From contig NZ_PIOB01000006.1 in the NCBI RefSeq assembly GCF_002909255.1, forward strand, positions 124,001 to 188,000: a stretch of 64,000 nt of DNA, in the 5' to 3' direction. This stretch comes from Arenibacter hampyeongensis (GTDB lineage Bacteria > Bacteroidota > Bacteroidia > Flavobacteriales > Flavobacteriaceae). A model generated the notes under the pieces. It was not told the origin of the DNA. It was given only the letters and a program-made list of their open reading frames with translations, and searched no databases. Positions 45,609 to 55,113 of this stretch are shown piece after piece. The translations under genes and the position numbers were made by a program. How positions within the stretch are numbered: position 1 is the stretch's first letter; every line of letters starts with the position of its first letter.

Positions 45609-45788
45609 TTAAGATTTATATTGATTAGGTACCCTCTTATTTCCCATATAATCCTTTCCTCCCAAATATTGGCAGTTATACAAATCTTCAAGGCCCGAAA
45701 ATGGTACCATCACCTTATTATAACCGAATGTAGAAGATGAGGATATGTTTAAGGCAATGCCATCAACATTAAACTGTATGTTATCCAT
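45609..45788 (-). CDS. 59-residue small hypothetical protein
   Basis: A reading frame from ATG (45786-45788) to TAA (45609-45611) in the 349-bp gap between the M20 peptidase and OmpA-like genes. The composition looks like a real protein: MDNIQFNVDGIALNIS, then VMVPFSGLEDLYNCQYLGG. A stop codon lies eight codons upstream in frame, so it is not an extension of the neighbour. No signal peptide, membrane span or known domain. It may be a genuine small protein or a fragment of a lost gene. The rest of the gap shows nothing. Confidence 0.4.
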   Translation of the reverse strand: MDNIQFNVDGIALNISSSSTFGYNKVMVPFSGLEDLYNCQYLGGKDYMGNKRVPNQYKS

Positions 45789-45871
45789 TGTAAATTGACA
45801 TTGATGTCCTTAATCGGCGGCTTTGTTCTCAACTCTTGGTGGAGGTTATTCTGACAATCATCTTAATGTAT

Positions 45872-47146
45872 TTACCGGTTCAGGAAATCCAAACTCATTT
45901 CTGTGAGTACCTTAACCCCTAGAATCAATCCACTTTCATCGATACTAAAATCGGGGGTATGATGTGGAAAGGGTGTTGTGATATCAGGTGTCATACCACC
46001 TAAAAAGAAAAAGAAGCCAGGCACTTTTTCTTGAAAAAAGCTGAAATCTTCACCTCCAGTTATTGCTTTTATTAATTTTACATGCTCATTACCCGCCACT
46101 TTTTGCAAAGTGGGTAGCATTTCTTCGGTTAGTTTTATATCATTATAGGTAATGGCTGTTTTATTTTCAAATTCTATCGTTGCAGACCCGCCATAAGTTT
46201 TAGCAAGACCTTCAGTCATTTCAGTCATACGGCGAATAATCAGGGCTTTCATATCGGCATCCAGTGTACGTACTGTTCCGATCATTTCGGCACTTTCTGG
46301 AATAATATTAAAGCGAACTCCCGAAGTTATTTTTCCTACGGTAATTACCGCAGGTTCAACGATTAAATTTGATTCTCTACTTATTATTGATTGATACCCA
46401 TCTATAATTTTTGCCGAAATATAGATTGGATCAACCCCTCCCCAGGGTTCTGAACCATGGGTCTGCTTACCTTTTACCTTAACTACAAAGCGTTCTACCG
46501 CAGCCATAGTACCACCAGGTTTATAGGCAATGGTTCCCACAGGTATACCACTATCGATATGTAATCCAAAAATTGCATCTACATCGGGATTATTGAGTAC
46601 ACCTTCCTTGATCATCAAGAGTGCACCGCCCTCTTCACCCGGTGGTGGTCCTTCTTCCGCAGGTTGGAAAATAAACTTTACCGTTCCCTTAATTTTGTCT
46701 TTGTTGGTAGCCAGGATTTCCGCAACACCCATAAGTATGGCAGTGTGGGTGTCATGGCCACATGCATGCATAACGCCTGTCTCTTGTCCAAGAAATTCGG
46801 AAGTTACTGTAGATTTAAAAGTAAGGTCGTTTCTTTCTGTAACGGGAAGTGCATCAATATCTGCCCTTAATGCAATTACCTTACCCTTTTTATTTCCTTT
46901 TAGGATACCTACCACCCCAGTTTTAGCCACACCACTTTGGACCTCCATTCCCAATGATTGTAAATGCGCTGCTATTTTTTCGGCCGTTTTAAACTCTCTG
47001 TTCGATAATTCTGGATTTTGATGAAAATCCCTCCTCCAATCAATTACCTTTTGTTCAATACCCTCAAATTCCTTTTCAAGATGATATTTTTGGGCCGAGG
47101 AATTTATACACCATAATAGTAGGGGGAGAATTAAGTAATATTTCAT
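45872..47146 (-). CDS. M20-family amidohydrolase, exported
   Basis: 424 residues with signal peptide (LILPLLLWCINSSAQ). Metal ligands of the M20D/IAA-amino-acid-hydrolase group are visible: HACGHDTH (metal-binding His and Asp), FQPAEEG (Glu pair), and FGLHIDS and TGGEDFSFF near the C-terminus. The dimerisation lid is the middle region. Members hydrolyse N-acyl amino acids or amino-acid conjugates. The exported form would act on peptides or conjugates in the periplasm. It is upstream of the 59-residue frame and OmpA-like gene on the same strand. Confidence 0.92.
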   Translation of the reverse strand: MKYYLILPLLLWCINSSAQKYHLEKEFEGIEQKVIDWRRDFHQNPELSNREFKTAEKIAAHLQSLGMEVQSGVAKTGVVGILKGNKKGKVIALRADIDALPVTERNDLTFKSTVTSEFLGQETGVMHACGHDTHTAILMGVAEILATNKDKIKGTVKFIFQPAEEGPPPGEEGGALLMIKEGVLNNPDVDAIFGLHIDSGIPVGTIAYKPGGTMAAVERFVVKVKGKQTHGSEPWGGVDPIYISAKIIDGYQSIISRESNLIVEPAVITVGKITSGVRFNIIPESAEMIGTVRTLDADMKALIIRRMTEMTEGLAKTYGGSATIEFENKTAITYNDIKLTEEMLPTLQKVAGNEHVKLIKAITGGEDFSFFQEKVPGFFFFLGGMTPDITTPFPHHTPDFSIDESGLILGVKVLTEMSLDFLNR

Positions 47147-47425
47147 AACGTTAAATTGGATTTAAGATTTTATAGGTCAAGGTCAAATTAAAGCAACCAT
47201 TGATTAGAGTATTTAATTGTTCTATTATTTTGTGGTTAGAGATGGCCTTATTGAAATACTGCACAAAAAAAATATTCTTTTTTTAAATGTGGATTTAAGG
47301 ATAAATATATTCAAAATAGAACAAATTGTAGGATTCATTCATCATAAATATTAAGGTTGATTTTTTGATAAGGCTAATTATGGCTAAATTCACCGATCAT
47401 AACGACCTTAATATCAATACACATT

Positions 47426-49747
47426 TTGGAGAAGTATATCAATGAATTAAATGAGGCTCAGAAGGCTCCTGTTTTACACAAGGACGGCCCTTTAATGGTG
47501 ATTGCCGGGGCAGGTTCCGGTAAAACTAGGGTATTGACCTATCGTATTGCCTATTTGATGAGCCTAGGAGTTGATTCCTTTAATATTTTGGCGTTAACAT
47601 TTACCAACAAGGCAGCAAGGGAAATGAAGAAACGTATTTCGGATATTGTTGGTACCACTGAAGCCAAGAATCTTTGGATGGGAACCTTTCATTCGGTTTT
47701 TGCCAAGCTTTTGAGGTTTGACGGTGATAAATTAGGGTATCCGTCCAATTTCACTATATATGACACCCAAGATTCCCAACGTCTTATCTCCGCAATCATA
47801 AAGGAGATGGGATTGGATAAGGATATCTATAAATATAAGCAGGTACAAAATAGAATATCCTCTTATAAGAACAGTCTAATTACCGTTAAGGCATATTATA
47901 ACAATTCAGATTTGGTAGAGGCCGATGCCATGGCAAAGCGGCCAAGGATGGGTGAAATATATCAGAATTATGTAGATCGGTGTTTTAAGGCCGGGGCGAT
48001 GGATTTTGATGATTTATTGTTGAGGACCAATGAACTTTTGACACGTTTTCCAGAAGTTTTGGCCAAATATCAGGACAGGTTTAGATATATCCTTGTGGAT
48101 GAGTACCAAGATACCAACCATTCACAGTATTTAATTGTAAAAGCACTTTCGGATAGATTTCAGAATATCTGTGTAGTAGGGGACGATGCCCAGAGTATAT
48201 ATTCCTTTAGGGGAGCAAACATTAGCAATATCCTTAACTTCCAAAAGGATTATGACAATGTGGGCATGTACCGTTTGGAACAGAATTATAGGTCAACCAA
48301 GAATATTGTGAACGCTGCCAACTCCATTATTGCCAAGAATACAAATCAATTGGAAAAGGTGGTATGGACTTCTAATGACGATGGGCCTTTGATTAAGGTA
48401 CATAGAAGTCCAACGGATGCAGAAGAAGGACGGTTTGTATCCGGGACTATTTTTGAAGAAAAAATGCAAAACCAAATGCCCAATGGTAATTTTGCGGTAT
48501 TGTATAGGACCAACTCCCAATCAAGGGCCATCGAGGATGCCCTAAGAAAACGCGATATACCATATCGTATATATGGCGGACTTTCCTTTTATCAAAGGAA
48601 GGAAATAAAAGACGTTCTATCTTATTTGAGATTGGTTATCAATCCTAAAGATGAAGAGGCGCTAAAGCGCATCATCAATTTTCCTACAAGAGGAATAGGG
48701 CAGAGCACTTTGGACAAACTTACCGTTGCAGCCAACCACTATAACCGATCTATTTTTGAAGTTATGGACAACCTGGACAGAATAGATTTAAAGATAAATT
48801 CTGGTACTAAAAGAAAATTGGGCGACTTTGTGGCCATGATCAAGAGCTTTCAGATCATGAATGAAAGTGCCGATGCCTTTACTTTGGCAGAATATGTGGC
48901 CAAAAAATCCGGAGTGTTGTTGGAATTTAAAAAAGATGGTACTCCGGAGGGAATTGGGAAGATGGAGAATATTGAGGAGCTGTTGAACGGTATTAAGGAT
49001 TTTGTAGAAGGGCAAAAGGAATTGGCAGATGCCAAAGGCGACATTGGCGAATTTTTGGAAGATGTTGCGCTGGCAACAGACCTCGATAAGGATACTGGTG
49101 ATGAGGACCGAGTGGCTTTAATGACGATTCACTTGGCAAAAGGATTGGAATTTCCATATGTATTCATCGTGGGTATGGAGGAAGATCTTTTCCCATCAGC
49201 AATGAGTATGAATACCAGAAGTGAATTGGAAGAGGAAAGGCGCTTGTTTTATGTTGCCTTGACAAGGGCGGAAAAGCAGGCATATTTGACTTATACACAG
49301 AACAGATATCGTTGGGGCAAGTTGGTAGATGCCGAACCAAGTAGGTTTATTGAGGAAATTGATGAAAAATATGTCGAAAACCTGACTCCAGTGATAAGGT
49401 CCAGATATACGCCATTGATCGATGTTGATATTTTTGGCGACGTTGATAAAAGTAGATTGAGGCAGAACAAGCCTACACATGGTACACCACCCAGTGGCAT
49501 AAGGCCCAATGAAAATCAATTGCGGAAGTTGCGAAAACTTAAACCGGAACTAGGTACCCCAGTTGGAAATACCAACTCGGTAGAATCCAATTTAACCGAG
49601 GGTTCCCTTGTCAACCACACCAGATTTGGTAGGGGACAGGTAATAAAGATTGAAGGGGTAGGCAATGATAAGAAAGCAGAAATTAAATTTGACAAGGGAG
49701 ACATAAAGAAACTTTTGCTTCGATTTGCCAAATTGGAAGTGCTCTAA
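47426..49747 (+). CDS. ATP-dependent DNA helicase of the UvrD/PcrA type
   Basis: 773 residues, normal length. The start codon is TTG (47426-47428), which gives MEKYINELNEAQKAPVLHKD, the standard start of this family; no nearby ATG would keep it. Motifs: Walker A IAGAGSGKT (motif I), TFTNKAA, DEYQDTNHSQY (II), GDDAQSIYSFRGA (III), and YVALTRAEKQAYL (VI). The C-terminus has a Tudor-like segment (GSLVNHTRFGRGQVIKIEGV), as in PcrA, that contacts RNA polymerase. It unwinds DNA 3'-5' in excision repair and conflict resolution. Stands alone. Confidence 0.96.
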   Translation: MEKYINELNEAQKAPVLHKDGPLMVIAGAGSGKTRVLTYRIAYLMSLGVDSFNILALTFTNKAAREMKKRISDIVGTTEAKNLWMGTFHSVFAKLLRFDGDKLGYPSNFTIYDTQDSQRLISAIIKEMGLDKDIYKYKQVQNRISSYKNSLITVKAYYNNSDLVEADAMAKRPRMGEIYQNYVDRCFKAGAMDFDDLLLRTNELLTRFPEVLAKYQDRFRYILVDEYQDTNHSQYLIVKALSDRFQNICVVGDDAQSIYSFRGANISNILNFQKDYDNVGMYRLEQNYRSTKNIVNAANSIIAKNTNQLEKVVWTSNDDGPLIKVHRSPTDAEEGRFVSGTIFEEKMQNQMPNGNFAVLYRTNSQSRAIEDALRKRDIPYRIYGGLSFYQRKEIKDVLSYLRLVINPKDEEALKRIINFPTRGIGQSTLDKLTVAANHYNRSIFEVMDNLDRIDLKINSGTKRKLGDFVAMIKSFQIMNESADAFTLAEYVAKKSGVLLEFKKDGTPEGIGKMENIEELLNGIKDFVEGQKELADAKGDIGEFLEDVALATDLDKDTGDEDRVALMTIHLAKGLEFPYVFIVGMEEDLFPSAMSMNTRSELEEERRLFYVALTRAEKQAYLTYTQNRYRWGKLVDAEPSRFIEEIDEKYVENLTPVIRSRYTPLIDVDIFGDVDKSRLRQNKPTHGTPPSGIRPNENQLRKLRKLKPELGTPVGNTNSVESNLTEGSLVNHTRFGRGQVIKIEGVGNDKKAEIKFDKGDIKKLLLRFAKLEVL

Positions 49748-49787
49748 ACCATTGTGATATCGGAAAGCATTTGTATTAAGACGAAGA

Positions 49788-50630
49788 CTATAAGTTCTCT
49801 TGAATAAAAGCCTTTAATTTAATGGAAGTGTCCAAAAGATCAAATCCAACCCAACCATGACCACCGTTGGGGTATAGTGTAAATTGGTGAACTACGTTCA
49901 ATTCCACTAACCTATCCCTAAGTCCAATTCCCTGGGAATTGGGAATTAACGGGTCCTGTGCCCCATAAAACAATATAGTTGGGGGAGAAGTGGAGTTTAC
50001 CTGGTATAACGGACTAACTTCCTCCAAAACATCTGGATCATTCCCAAATTGATCTAAAAGGGTCCTTAGGTCTTGATTGGGGGTATTTATATAAGCCTCA
50101 TCCAACAGATTGGTCGGACCTACAATACTACAGACCATCTTAACCTGATTTTTGGTGTCGTGCGAGTAGCTCCATAAAAGTGAAAGGTGAGCACCGGCGC
50201 TGGCACCGATAAATCCTATTTCGTTGGATATTTTAAATTCCTGGGCCCTTTCGCGTAATTCGGTAACTACAATGTCAATATCGTTTATTTGCATGGGATA
50301 TGGAGGATTATTGACATCGGCCAGCCTATAGTTCATGTTTACAACCGCAATTTCAGGTAATTGTTCCCTGATAAAATCTTTAAAAGCGTCCATTTCAGAT
50401 TTATCCCCTGCGTTCCATCCACCACCATGAATCAAAATCAGCACTTTAGTGTCCTTGGTCCTGTTTCGTGGAAGATAAATGTCATATTTTTGATGTGATT
50501 CGGAACCGTATTCCAAATTGATCATGTTTTTTGCTTCTAAGGAGGTAACCTCAGGTGTTGTATCATCCGAACATGAGCTGGGAATAATAAGAAGGAAGCT
50601 TAGAAGTAGAATAAACGCTAGCTTATGCAT
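49788..50630 (-). CDS. alpha/beta-hydrolase lipoprotein (esterase type)
   Basis: 280 residues with lipobox IIPSSC (Cys20). Hormone-sensitive-lipase-like alpha/beta hydrolase: oxyanion motif HGGGWNAGD, nucleophile elbow GASAGAH, and C-terminal His in NGGHGWVGF; the acid is probably in AQDPLIPNSQG. It would hydrolyse ester substrates at the periplasmic or outer surface. It lies between uvrD and tsaC, convergent with uvrD, and has no operon partner. The substrate is not predictable. Confidence 0.9.
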   Translation of the reverse strand: MHKLAFILLLSFLLIIPSSCSDDTTPEVTSLEAKNMINLEYGSESHQKYDIYLPRNRTKDTKVLILIHGGGWNAGDKSEMDAFKDFIREQLPEIAVVNMNYRLADVNNPPYPMQINDIDIVVTELRERAQEFKISNEIGFIGASAGAHLSLLWSYSHDTKNQVKMVCSIVGPTNLLDEAYINTPNQDLRTLLDQFGNDPDVLEEVSPLYQVNSTSPPTILFYGAQDPLIPNSQGIGLRDRLVELNVVHQFTLYPNGGHGWVGFDLLDTSIKLKAFIQENL

Positions 50631-50676
50631 AAAATATTATTTCTTAAATTGATAACGTTTATTTTGATCTTTTAAT

Positions 50677-51297
50677 ATGGCAGAATTAATAAAAATATAT
50701 CCTGAGAATCCGAATCCCAAGGAAATTAAAAGGGTAGTGGATGTATTGAGGAAAGGGGGCTTAATTATTTATCCCACCGATACAGTTTACGGATTGGGCT
50801 GTGATATTACCAATACGAAGGCGTTGGAAAAAATTGCAAGGATCAAAGGTGTAAAATTGGCGAAGGCCAATTGGTCCTTTATTTGCGCAGATCTTAGTAA
50901 TCTTTCAGATTACGTTAGACAAATTGATACTTCAACCTTTAAAATTCTAAAGCGGGCCCTACCCGGACCATATACATTTATTCTACCGGGGAACAATAAT
51001 TTGCCCAAGGAGTTTAAAAAGAAAAAAACCGTGGGGATTCGAATCCCTGATAATTCCATTGCAAGGACTTTGGTCGAAGTCTTGGGCAATCCAATTGTTT
51101 CTACGTCAATTCGAGATGAGGATGAGTTATTGGAATATACTACAGACCCGGAATTGATCTTTGAGAAATGGAAAAACCTTGTAGATGTGGTTATAGATGG
51201 AGGATATGGGGATAATGTTGCTTCTACGGTAATAGACCTTTCAGAGGACGAACCTATAATTGTTAGGGAAGGAAAAGGGAGTTTGGATATATTTTAG
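50677..51297 (+). CDS. threonylcarbamoyl-AMP synthase (TsaC/Sua5-YciO-YrdC family)
   Basis: 206 residues, YrdC domain only, without the Sua5 C-terminal extension. Motifs: LIIYPTDTVYGLGCDI (about 28-43), KRALPGPYTFIL and KKTVGIRIPDN (nucleotide site), PIVSTSIR, and VVIDGGYGDNVASTVIDL. It forms threonylcarbamoyl-AMP from Thr, bicarbonate and ATP, the first step of t6A37 in ANN-decoding tRNAs. It is divergent from the esterase gene and ends at a bidirectional terminator. Distinguishing TsaC from YciO paralogs by motif alone is not certain. Confidence 0.88.
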   Translation: MAELIKIYPENPNPKEIKRVVDVLRKGGLIIYPTDTVYGLGCDITNTKALEKIARIKGVKLAKANWSFICADLSNLSDYVRQIDTSTFKILKRALPGPYTFILPGNNNLPKEFKKKKTVGIRIPDNSIARTLVEVLGNPIVSTSIRDEDELLEYTTDPELIFEKWKNLVDVVIDGGYGDNVASTVIDLSEDEPIIVREGKGSLDIF

Positions 51298-51333
51298 AAT
51301 TAAGAATAGTTTTGTAATTACGTTATATTCCAT

Positions 51334-51362
51334 AAAAAAAGCGACCAATTTGGTCGCTTTTT
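51334..51362. terminator. bidirectional terminator between tsaC and ompA
   Basis: Stem GCGACCA/TGGTCGC with loop ATT, flanked by A7 on the left and T7 on the right, so it works for both convergent genes. Confidence 0.9.
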
Positions 51363-51383
51363 AATCTTATAATGAATTAATCC

Positions 51384-52232
51384 TTAGTTAATTTTAGGAT
51401 CTTTCATTCCTTCTTCGATCATGCTGTAGAACTGATCAATTTTTGGAAGAACAACTATACGCGTTCTTCTATTTTTAGCTTTATCCGTTGGAGAAAGTGG
51501 AAGGTATTCTCCTCTTCCTGCAGCAGTCATACGCTTAGGGTCAACACCGTAATCCTTTTGTAGGATACGCACAACAGAAGTAGCACGTTTAACACTTAAA
51601 TCCCAGTTGTCATATAATACTCCACTGTTATAAGGATCCGTATCGGTATGACCTTCTACCATAAATTCGAAATCTGGTTTGTTGTTAACTACTTGTGCAA
51701 CCTTACCCAAAATTTCTTTGGCTCTATTGGTTACATTGAAACTACCACTTCTAAACAAAAGTTTGTCTGAAATAGAAACGAATACCACACCTTTTTCTAC
51801 ACTGATTTCGATATCCTCATCATCCATGTTTCCAAGAACACCTTTTAAACTTTGAACTAAAGATAAGTTTACTGAATCCCTTCTAGTAATGGCGTCACTA
51901 AGCTTTCTTATAGTAAGGTCTTTTTCTTTTAAACTTTCCAAAGATTTCTCCAAGTTATCGGCACCTTTACTGGTAAGGGTAGTAAGGTTGCCCATATTGT
52001 TGATTAAATCTTGATTATTCGCTTTTAGGAAAGCATTCTGATCTTCCAAGGTTTGCATCTTTGAAGTAGCAGCCGCCTTGTCTTCCAAACAGGTATTTAA
52101 TTTAACTGTTGCGGAATTTAATAAATCTTGTGCTTCTTTCGCTTTTGTTTCCATATCCGCATATTTCTTCTGCGACACACATGAAGACAACAACAGGGTA
52201 ATACCTAAACAGCCTAAAATGATTTTTCTCAT
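51384..52232 (-). CDS. OmpA-family peptidoglycan-binding lipoprotein
   Basis: 282 residues with lipobox LLLSSC (Cys18). A coiled coil covers about 25-125 (KKYADMETKAKEAQDLLNSA), then an OmpA-C domain (about 155-270): VFVSISDKLLFRSGSFNV, MVEGHTDTDPY (Asp contacting diaminopimelate in the family), WDLSVKRATSVVRIL, and NRRTRIVVLPK (binding Arg). It anchors the outer membrane to peptidoglycan. Candidate -7 element TAATTTTG on the minus strand (52288-52295). It is the canonical counterpart of the degenerate protein at 44716-45522, 6 kb away. Confidence 0.93.
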   Translation of the reverse strand: MRKIILGCLGITLLLSSCVSQKKYADMETKAKEAQDLLNSATVKLNTCLEDKAAATSKMQTLEDQNAFLKANNQDLINNMGNLTTLTSKGADNLEKSLESLKEKDLTIRKLSDAITRRDSVNLSLVQSLKGVLGNMDDEDIEISVEKGVVFVSISDKLLFRSGSFNVTNRAKEILGKVAQVVNNKPDFEFMVEGHTDTDPYNSGVLYDNWDLSVKRATSVVRILQKDYGVDPKRMTAAGRGEYLPLSPTDKAKNRRTRIVVLPKIDQFYSMIEEGMKDPKIN

Positions 52233-52328
52233 AGTTATGATAATAGAATTAATAATTTATAATTTTAAAGTTTTGATTTAATGTAGGCAAAATTATATAA
52301 ATCACAATATTCTGCGGGCCTAATTTAG

Positions 52329-53333
52329 TTAATCTTTTACTAAAATGTTAAATTTTTTTACATGATTTATATAATAGGACCAAACAATGGATTTAGTGGC
52401 GTAATAATTAGTGGTAAAATGGTCCTTTTCACGCTTTTTATATATTATTCCAAAATTTTTGTAAAAACTAAAATGGGCCTGTACAATTGCCCAGCAGTGT
52501 TTTGGCCTACCTTGAAAAATAAAGGCGATTCCCGCTAAGGCATCCAATATAAGTCGTAAGAGTATTATTGGCAACGCTTTCTTGGGAGGTAGGTTTTTTA
52601 ATATGGAATAAAGGGAATTTCTAAAGTTAAGAAAAGTCTTTTTTGGATTCATGGTACTTAAGGTTGAACCACCTAAATGGTACACCATGGAATTGCCAAC
52701 GTAAAACACCCTATATCCCTTGTTTTTAGCCCTCCAACATAAATCAATTTCTTCTTGATGGGCAAAGTAATCCTCGTCAAATCCTTTAAGCTCCTGAAAT
52801 ACATCCTGCTTTATAAATAAACATGCCCCTGTAGCCCAAAATATTTCCTTTACATCATTGTATTGACCATTATCCTCCTCCAATTCATTAAAAATACGTC
52901 CCCTACAAAAAGGATAGCCAAATTTATCAATGAATCCTCCTGCAGCACCTGCGTACTCAAAATGGGTCTTACTCTTATAATCCAATACTTTTGGTTGCAT
53001 TATGGCCGCCATAGGGTTCTCTTGAAATTCTTTTATAATGGGCAATAACCAATCTTGGGTTACTTCCACATCTGAATTCAACAAGCAATAAATATCGGCT
53101 TTAACCTTGGGCAAAGCATCATTGTAACCTTTGGCGTAACCTCCATTGCTTAAATTCCGGATTATGTTTATTTGGGGATATTTCTGTTTCAAAAAGGCAA
53201 TGGATCCATCTGTGGATGCATTATCGGCGACATAAAGTTCTGCCTCCTGGGAGAATGCGGTTACAGAAGGAAGAAATTTTTCCAAAAGTGCCTCACCGTT
53301 CCAATTAAGTATAACAATTGCTATTTTCAACAT
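52329..53333 (-). CDS. family 2 glycosyltransferase
   Basis: 334 residues. GT-A fold: IAIVILNWNGEALLEKFLPS (1-25), VADNASTDGSIAFL (UDP site), CLLNSDVEVT (DxD-like metal site), and the acceptor motif ATGACLFIKQDVFQELKGFD...EEIDLCWRAK. Rhamnosyl- or related sugar transferases of cell-surface polysaccharide synthesis have this form. The C-terminal third has a hydrophobic segment (LRLILDALAGIAFIF). Alone between ompA and the HsdR-N gene, so the sugar and acceptor are unknown. Confidence 0.92.
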   Translation of the reverse strand: MLKIAIVILNWNGEALLEKFLPSVTAFSQEAELYVADNASTDGSIAFLKQKYPQINIIRNLSNGGYAKGYNDALPKVKADIYCLLNSDVEVTQDWLLPIIKEFQENPMAAIMQPKVLDYKSKTHFEYAGAAGGFIDKFGYPFCRGRIFNELEEDNGQYNDVKEIFWATGACLFIKQDVFQELKGFDEDYFAHQEEIDLCWRAKNKGYRVFYVGNSMVYHLGGSTLSTMNPKKTFLNFRNSLYSILKNLPPKKALPIILLRLILDALAGIAFIFQGRPKHCWAIVQAHFSFYKNFGIIYKKREKDHFTTNYYATKSIVWSYYINHVKKFNILVKD

Positions 53334-53485
53334 TTCTATATGGCCTAATTAAAAAGGACAATTATTCTAATTAGATGGAATTGGATTAAGTTGGCAATTT
53401 AAAGAAATATTCCATAAATGACTATGAATATTTGGATTACTACTAACCATTCCCTATTAATTCTTAGGTCTTTTATAGCCTTATT

Positions 53486-53932
53486 TTAGGATTGATAGGA
53501 AGGAATATTCTCTAGAAAACTATATTGTTCGTTTTCGAAATCCATTTTGCAATAAAAATGAGTCAACCCATTAGTGACCATTAAATATTTTGCTTTGAGC
53601 TGGAGATTATACCGGGCAATTTGGTCAAATACCTGCTGGGTTATTTTTATATCCGGAGATTTGCATTCCACCAGGATCTCTATACTCCCGTTAGGATTGA
53701 AAACAACCACATCGTACCTTTTCTTTAAATTATTAAGAAGCAGTTGCTTTTCAACATTGATATGTGCCTTGGGATAGTTTCTGTCTGAAATTAGATTTTG
53801 TACTACGTGCTGGCGTACCCATTCTTCGGGCTGTAAAACCACAAATTTTTTGCGTATGACATCAAAAATATAGATTTTATTTTCCCTATTTTTGAAGCGA
53901 AAGGTATATGAGGGGTAGTTTAGAGGTTGCAT
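53486..53932 (-). CDS. lone HsdR N-terminal-type nuclease domain protein
   Basis: 148 residues from the ATG at 53932 (MQPLNYPSYTFRF); a frame extending upstream to 54013 would overlap holA, so the shorter start is chosen. It has the PD-(D/E)xK layout of the type I restriction HsdR N-terminal domain: YDVVVFNPNGSIEILVECKS gives Asp...Glu-x-Lys, with EEWVRQHVVQNLI before it. Helicase and specificity subunits are absent, so it is not a type I system here. Homologs of this size are widespread in Bacteroidota and sit next to holA. It is divergent to holA with 26 bp between the starts. A nuclease role is inferred. Confidence 0.83.
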   Translation of the reverse strand: MQPLNYPSYTFRFKNRENKIYIFDVIRKKFVVLQPEEWVRQHVVQNLISDRNYPKAHINVEKQLLLNNLKKRYDVVVFNPNGSIEILVECKSPDIKITQQVFDQIARYNLQLKAKYLMVTNGLTHFYCKMDFENEQYSFLENIPSYQS

Positions 53933-53958
53933 TGTGCAAAGTTGATGAATTTTTTTAT

Positions 53959-54957
53959 ATGGAAGAGGTAAAACAAATTGTAAGCAGTATAAAAAATGGA
54001 AATATTGCACCAATATATTTTCTAACCGGGGAGGAACCCTACTATATTGATAAGATTGCAGAGTATATTGAAAAAAATGTGCTTACGGAGGAAGAGCGCG
54101 GATTTAATCAGGTGATACTTTATGGGAAGGAAGTCACCATAGAGGACATCGTTGGCAATGCAAAGAGATATCCCATGATGTCGGAACGTCAAGTGGTTAT
54201 TGTCAAGGAGGCTCAACATTTATCCCGTTCCATAGAAAATTTAGTTTCCTATTCCGATCAACCACAACCTTCAACGGTATTGGTATTGTGCTATAAGTAC
54301 AATAAGCTGGATAAACGTAAGAAATTATATAAATCCATTAATAAATCGGGGATTATATTTGAAAGTAAAAAGCTTTATGAAAATCAGGTAGCGGATTGGA
54401 TCAAGAAATCCCTGCATTCCAGGGGGTATGGAATTACTTTCAAGGCAGCCAATTTATTGGTTGAATTCCTAGGGACCGATTTGGGTAAGATCGACAAAGA
54501 ACTTGAAAAATTATGTTTGGTTGTCCCAAAGGGAATTGAAATTACCCCTGAGGCAATTGAGGTCAACATTGGTATAAGCAAGGACTACAACAATTTTGAA
54601 CTTAAAAAGGCCATTGTGGAACGTGATGTTTTAAAAGCAACAAGAATTGTCAGCTATTTTGCCCAAAATCCCAAGGACAATCCTTTTGTTCTGACCATCA
54701 CACTTTTGTATTCTTTTTTCATTCAATTGCTCACTTATCATGGTCTGAAGGACCATTCTCCCAAAAGTGTTTCCAGCGCCTTGGGTATTAAACCTTATTT
54801 CGTGACCGAAATTCAGGCAGCAGCAAGAAACTATCCCATGAGACGGGTCAGTGAAATTATTTCCAATCTAAGGGAATTGGATGTCAAGGGTAAAGGAGTT
54901 GGATCTAATATGGCCCAAGGAGATCTCCTTAAAGAATTGTTGTTCAAAATTTTCTAA
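53959..54957 (+). CDS. holA: DNA polymerase III subunit delta
   Basis: 332 residues from the ATG at 53959 (MEEVKQIVSSIKNGNIAPIY); an earlier in-frame ATG at 53908 would run into the divergent HsdR-N gene and gives an atypical N-terminus. Family marks: YFLTGEEPYYIDKIAEYIE, FNQVILYGKEV, RRVSE... and the C-terminal helical domain. Delta is the clamp-loader subunit that opens the sliding clamp. Its start sits 26 bp from that of the HsdR-N gene, so the promoters must overlap the other's coding sequence. Confidence 0.92.
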   Translation: MEEVKQIVSSIKNGNIAPIYFLTGEEPYYIDKIAEYIEKNVLTEEERGFNQVILYGKEVTIEDIVGNAKRYPMMSERQVVIVKEAQHLSRSIENLVSYSDQPQPSTVLVLCYKYNKLDKRKKLYKSINKSGIIFESKKLYENQVADWIKKSLHSRGYGITFKAANLLVEFLGTDLGKIDKELEKLCLVVPKGIEITPEAIEVNIGISKDYNNFELKKAIVERDVLKATRIVSYFAQNPKDNPFVLTITLLYSFFIQLLTYHGLKDHSPKSVSSALGIKPYFVTEIQAAARNYPMRRVSEIISNLRELDVKGKGVGSNMAQGDLLKELLFKIF

Positions 54958-55113
54958 GCCACATTAATTTTAGTTTGGGCAAAGAGGGCCATTGGTATGC
55001 CGAATTTTGTTAGTTATAAGGCACCCTTACCTATCCAACGCATTGTTTGTGAAAAACAAACGTGGTAGGGATTGTCAAAAAATATAATTTTAGTACAGGC
55101 TGGTAGACCAACT

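Noticed and set aside
46530-47021. A 163-codon plus-strand frame inside the M20 peptidase gene
   Set aside because: It mirrors the opposite strand of a well-supported gene; composition is serine/proline-rich as in antisense shadows.
53486-53932. Type I restriction system
   Set aside because: Only an HsdR N-terminal-type domain is present; no helicase, methylase or specificity subunit is near.
54958-55113. A 23-codon frame and a GTTTGT/ACAAAC hairpin between holA and doxX
   Set aside because: The frame is too short and shows no protein pattern; the hairpin has a 6-bp stem without T run.
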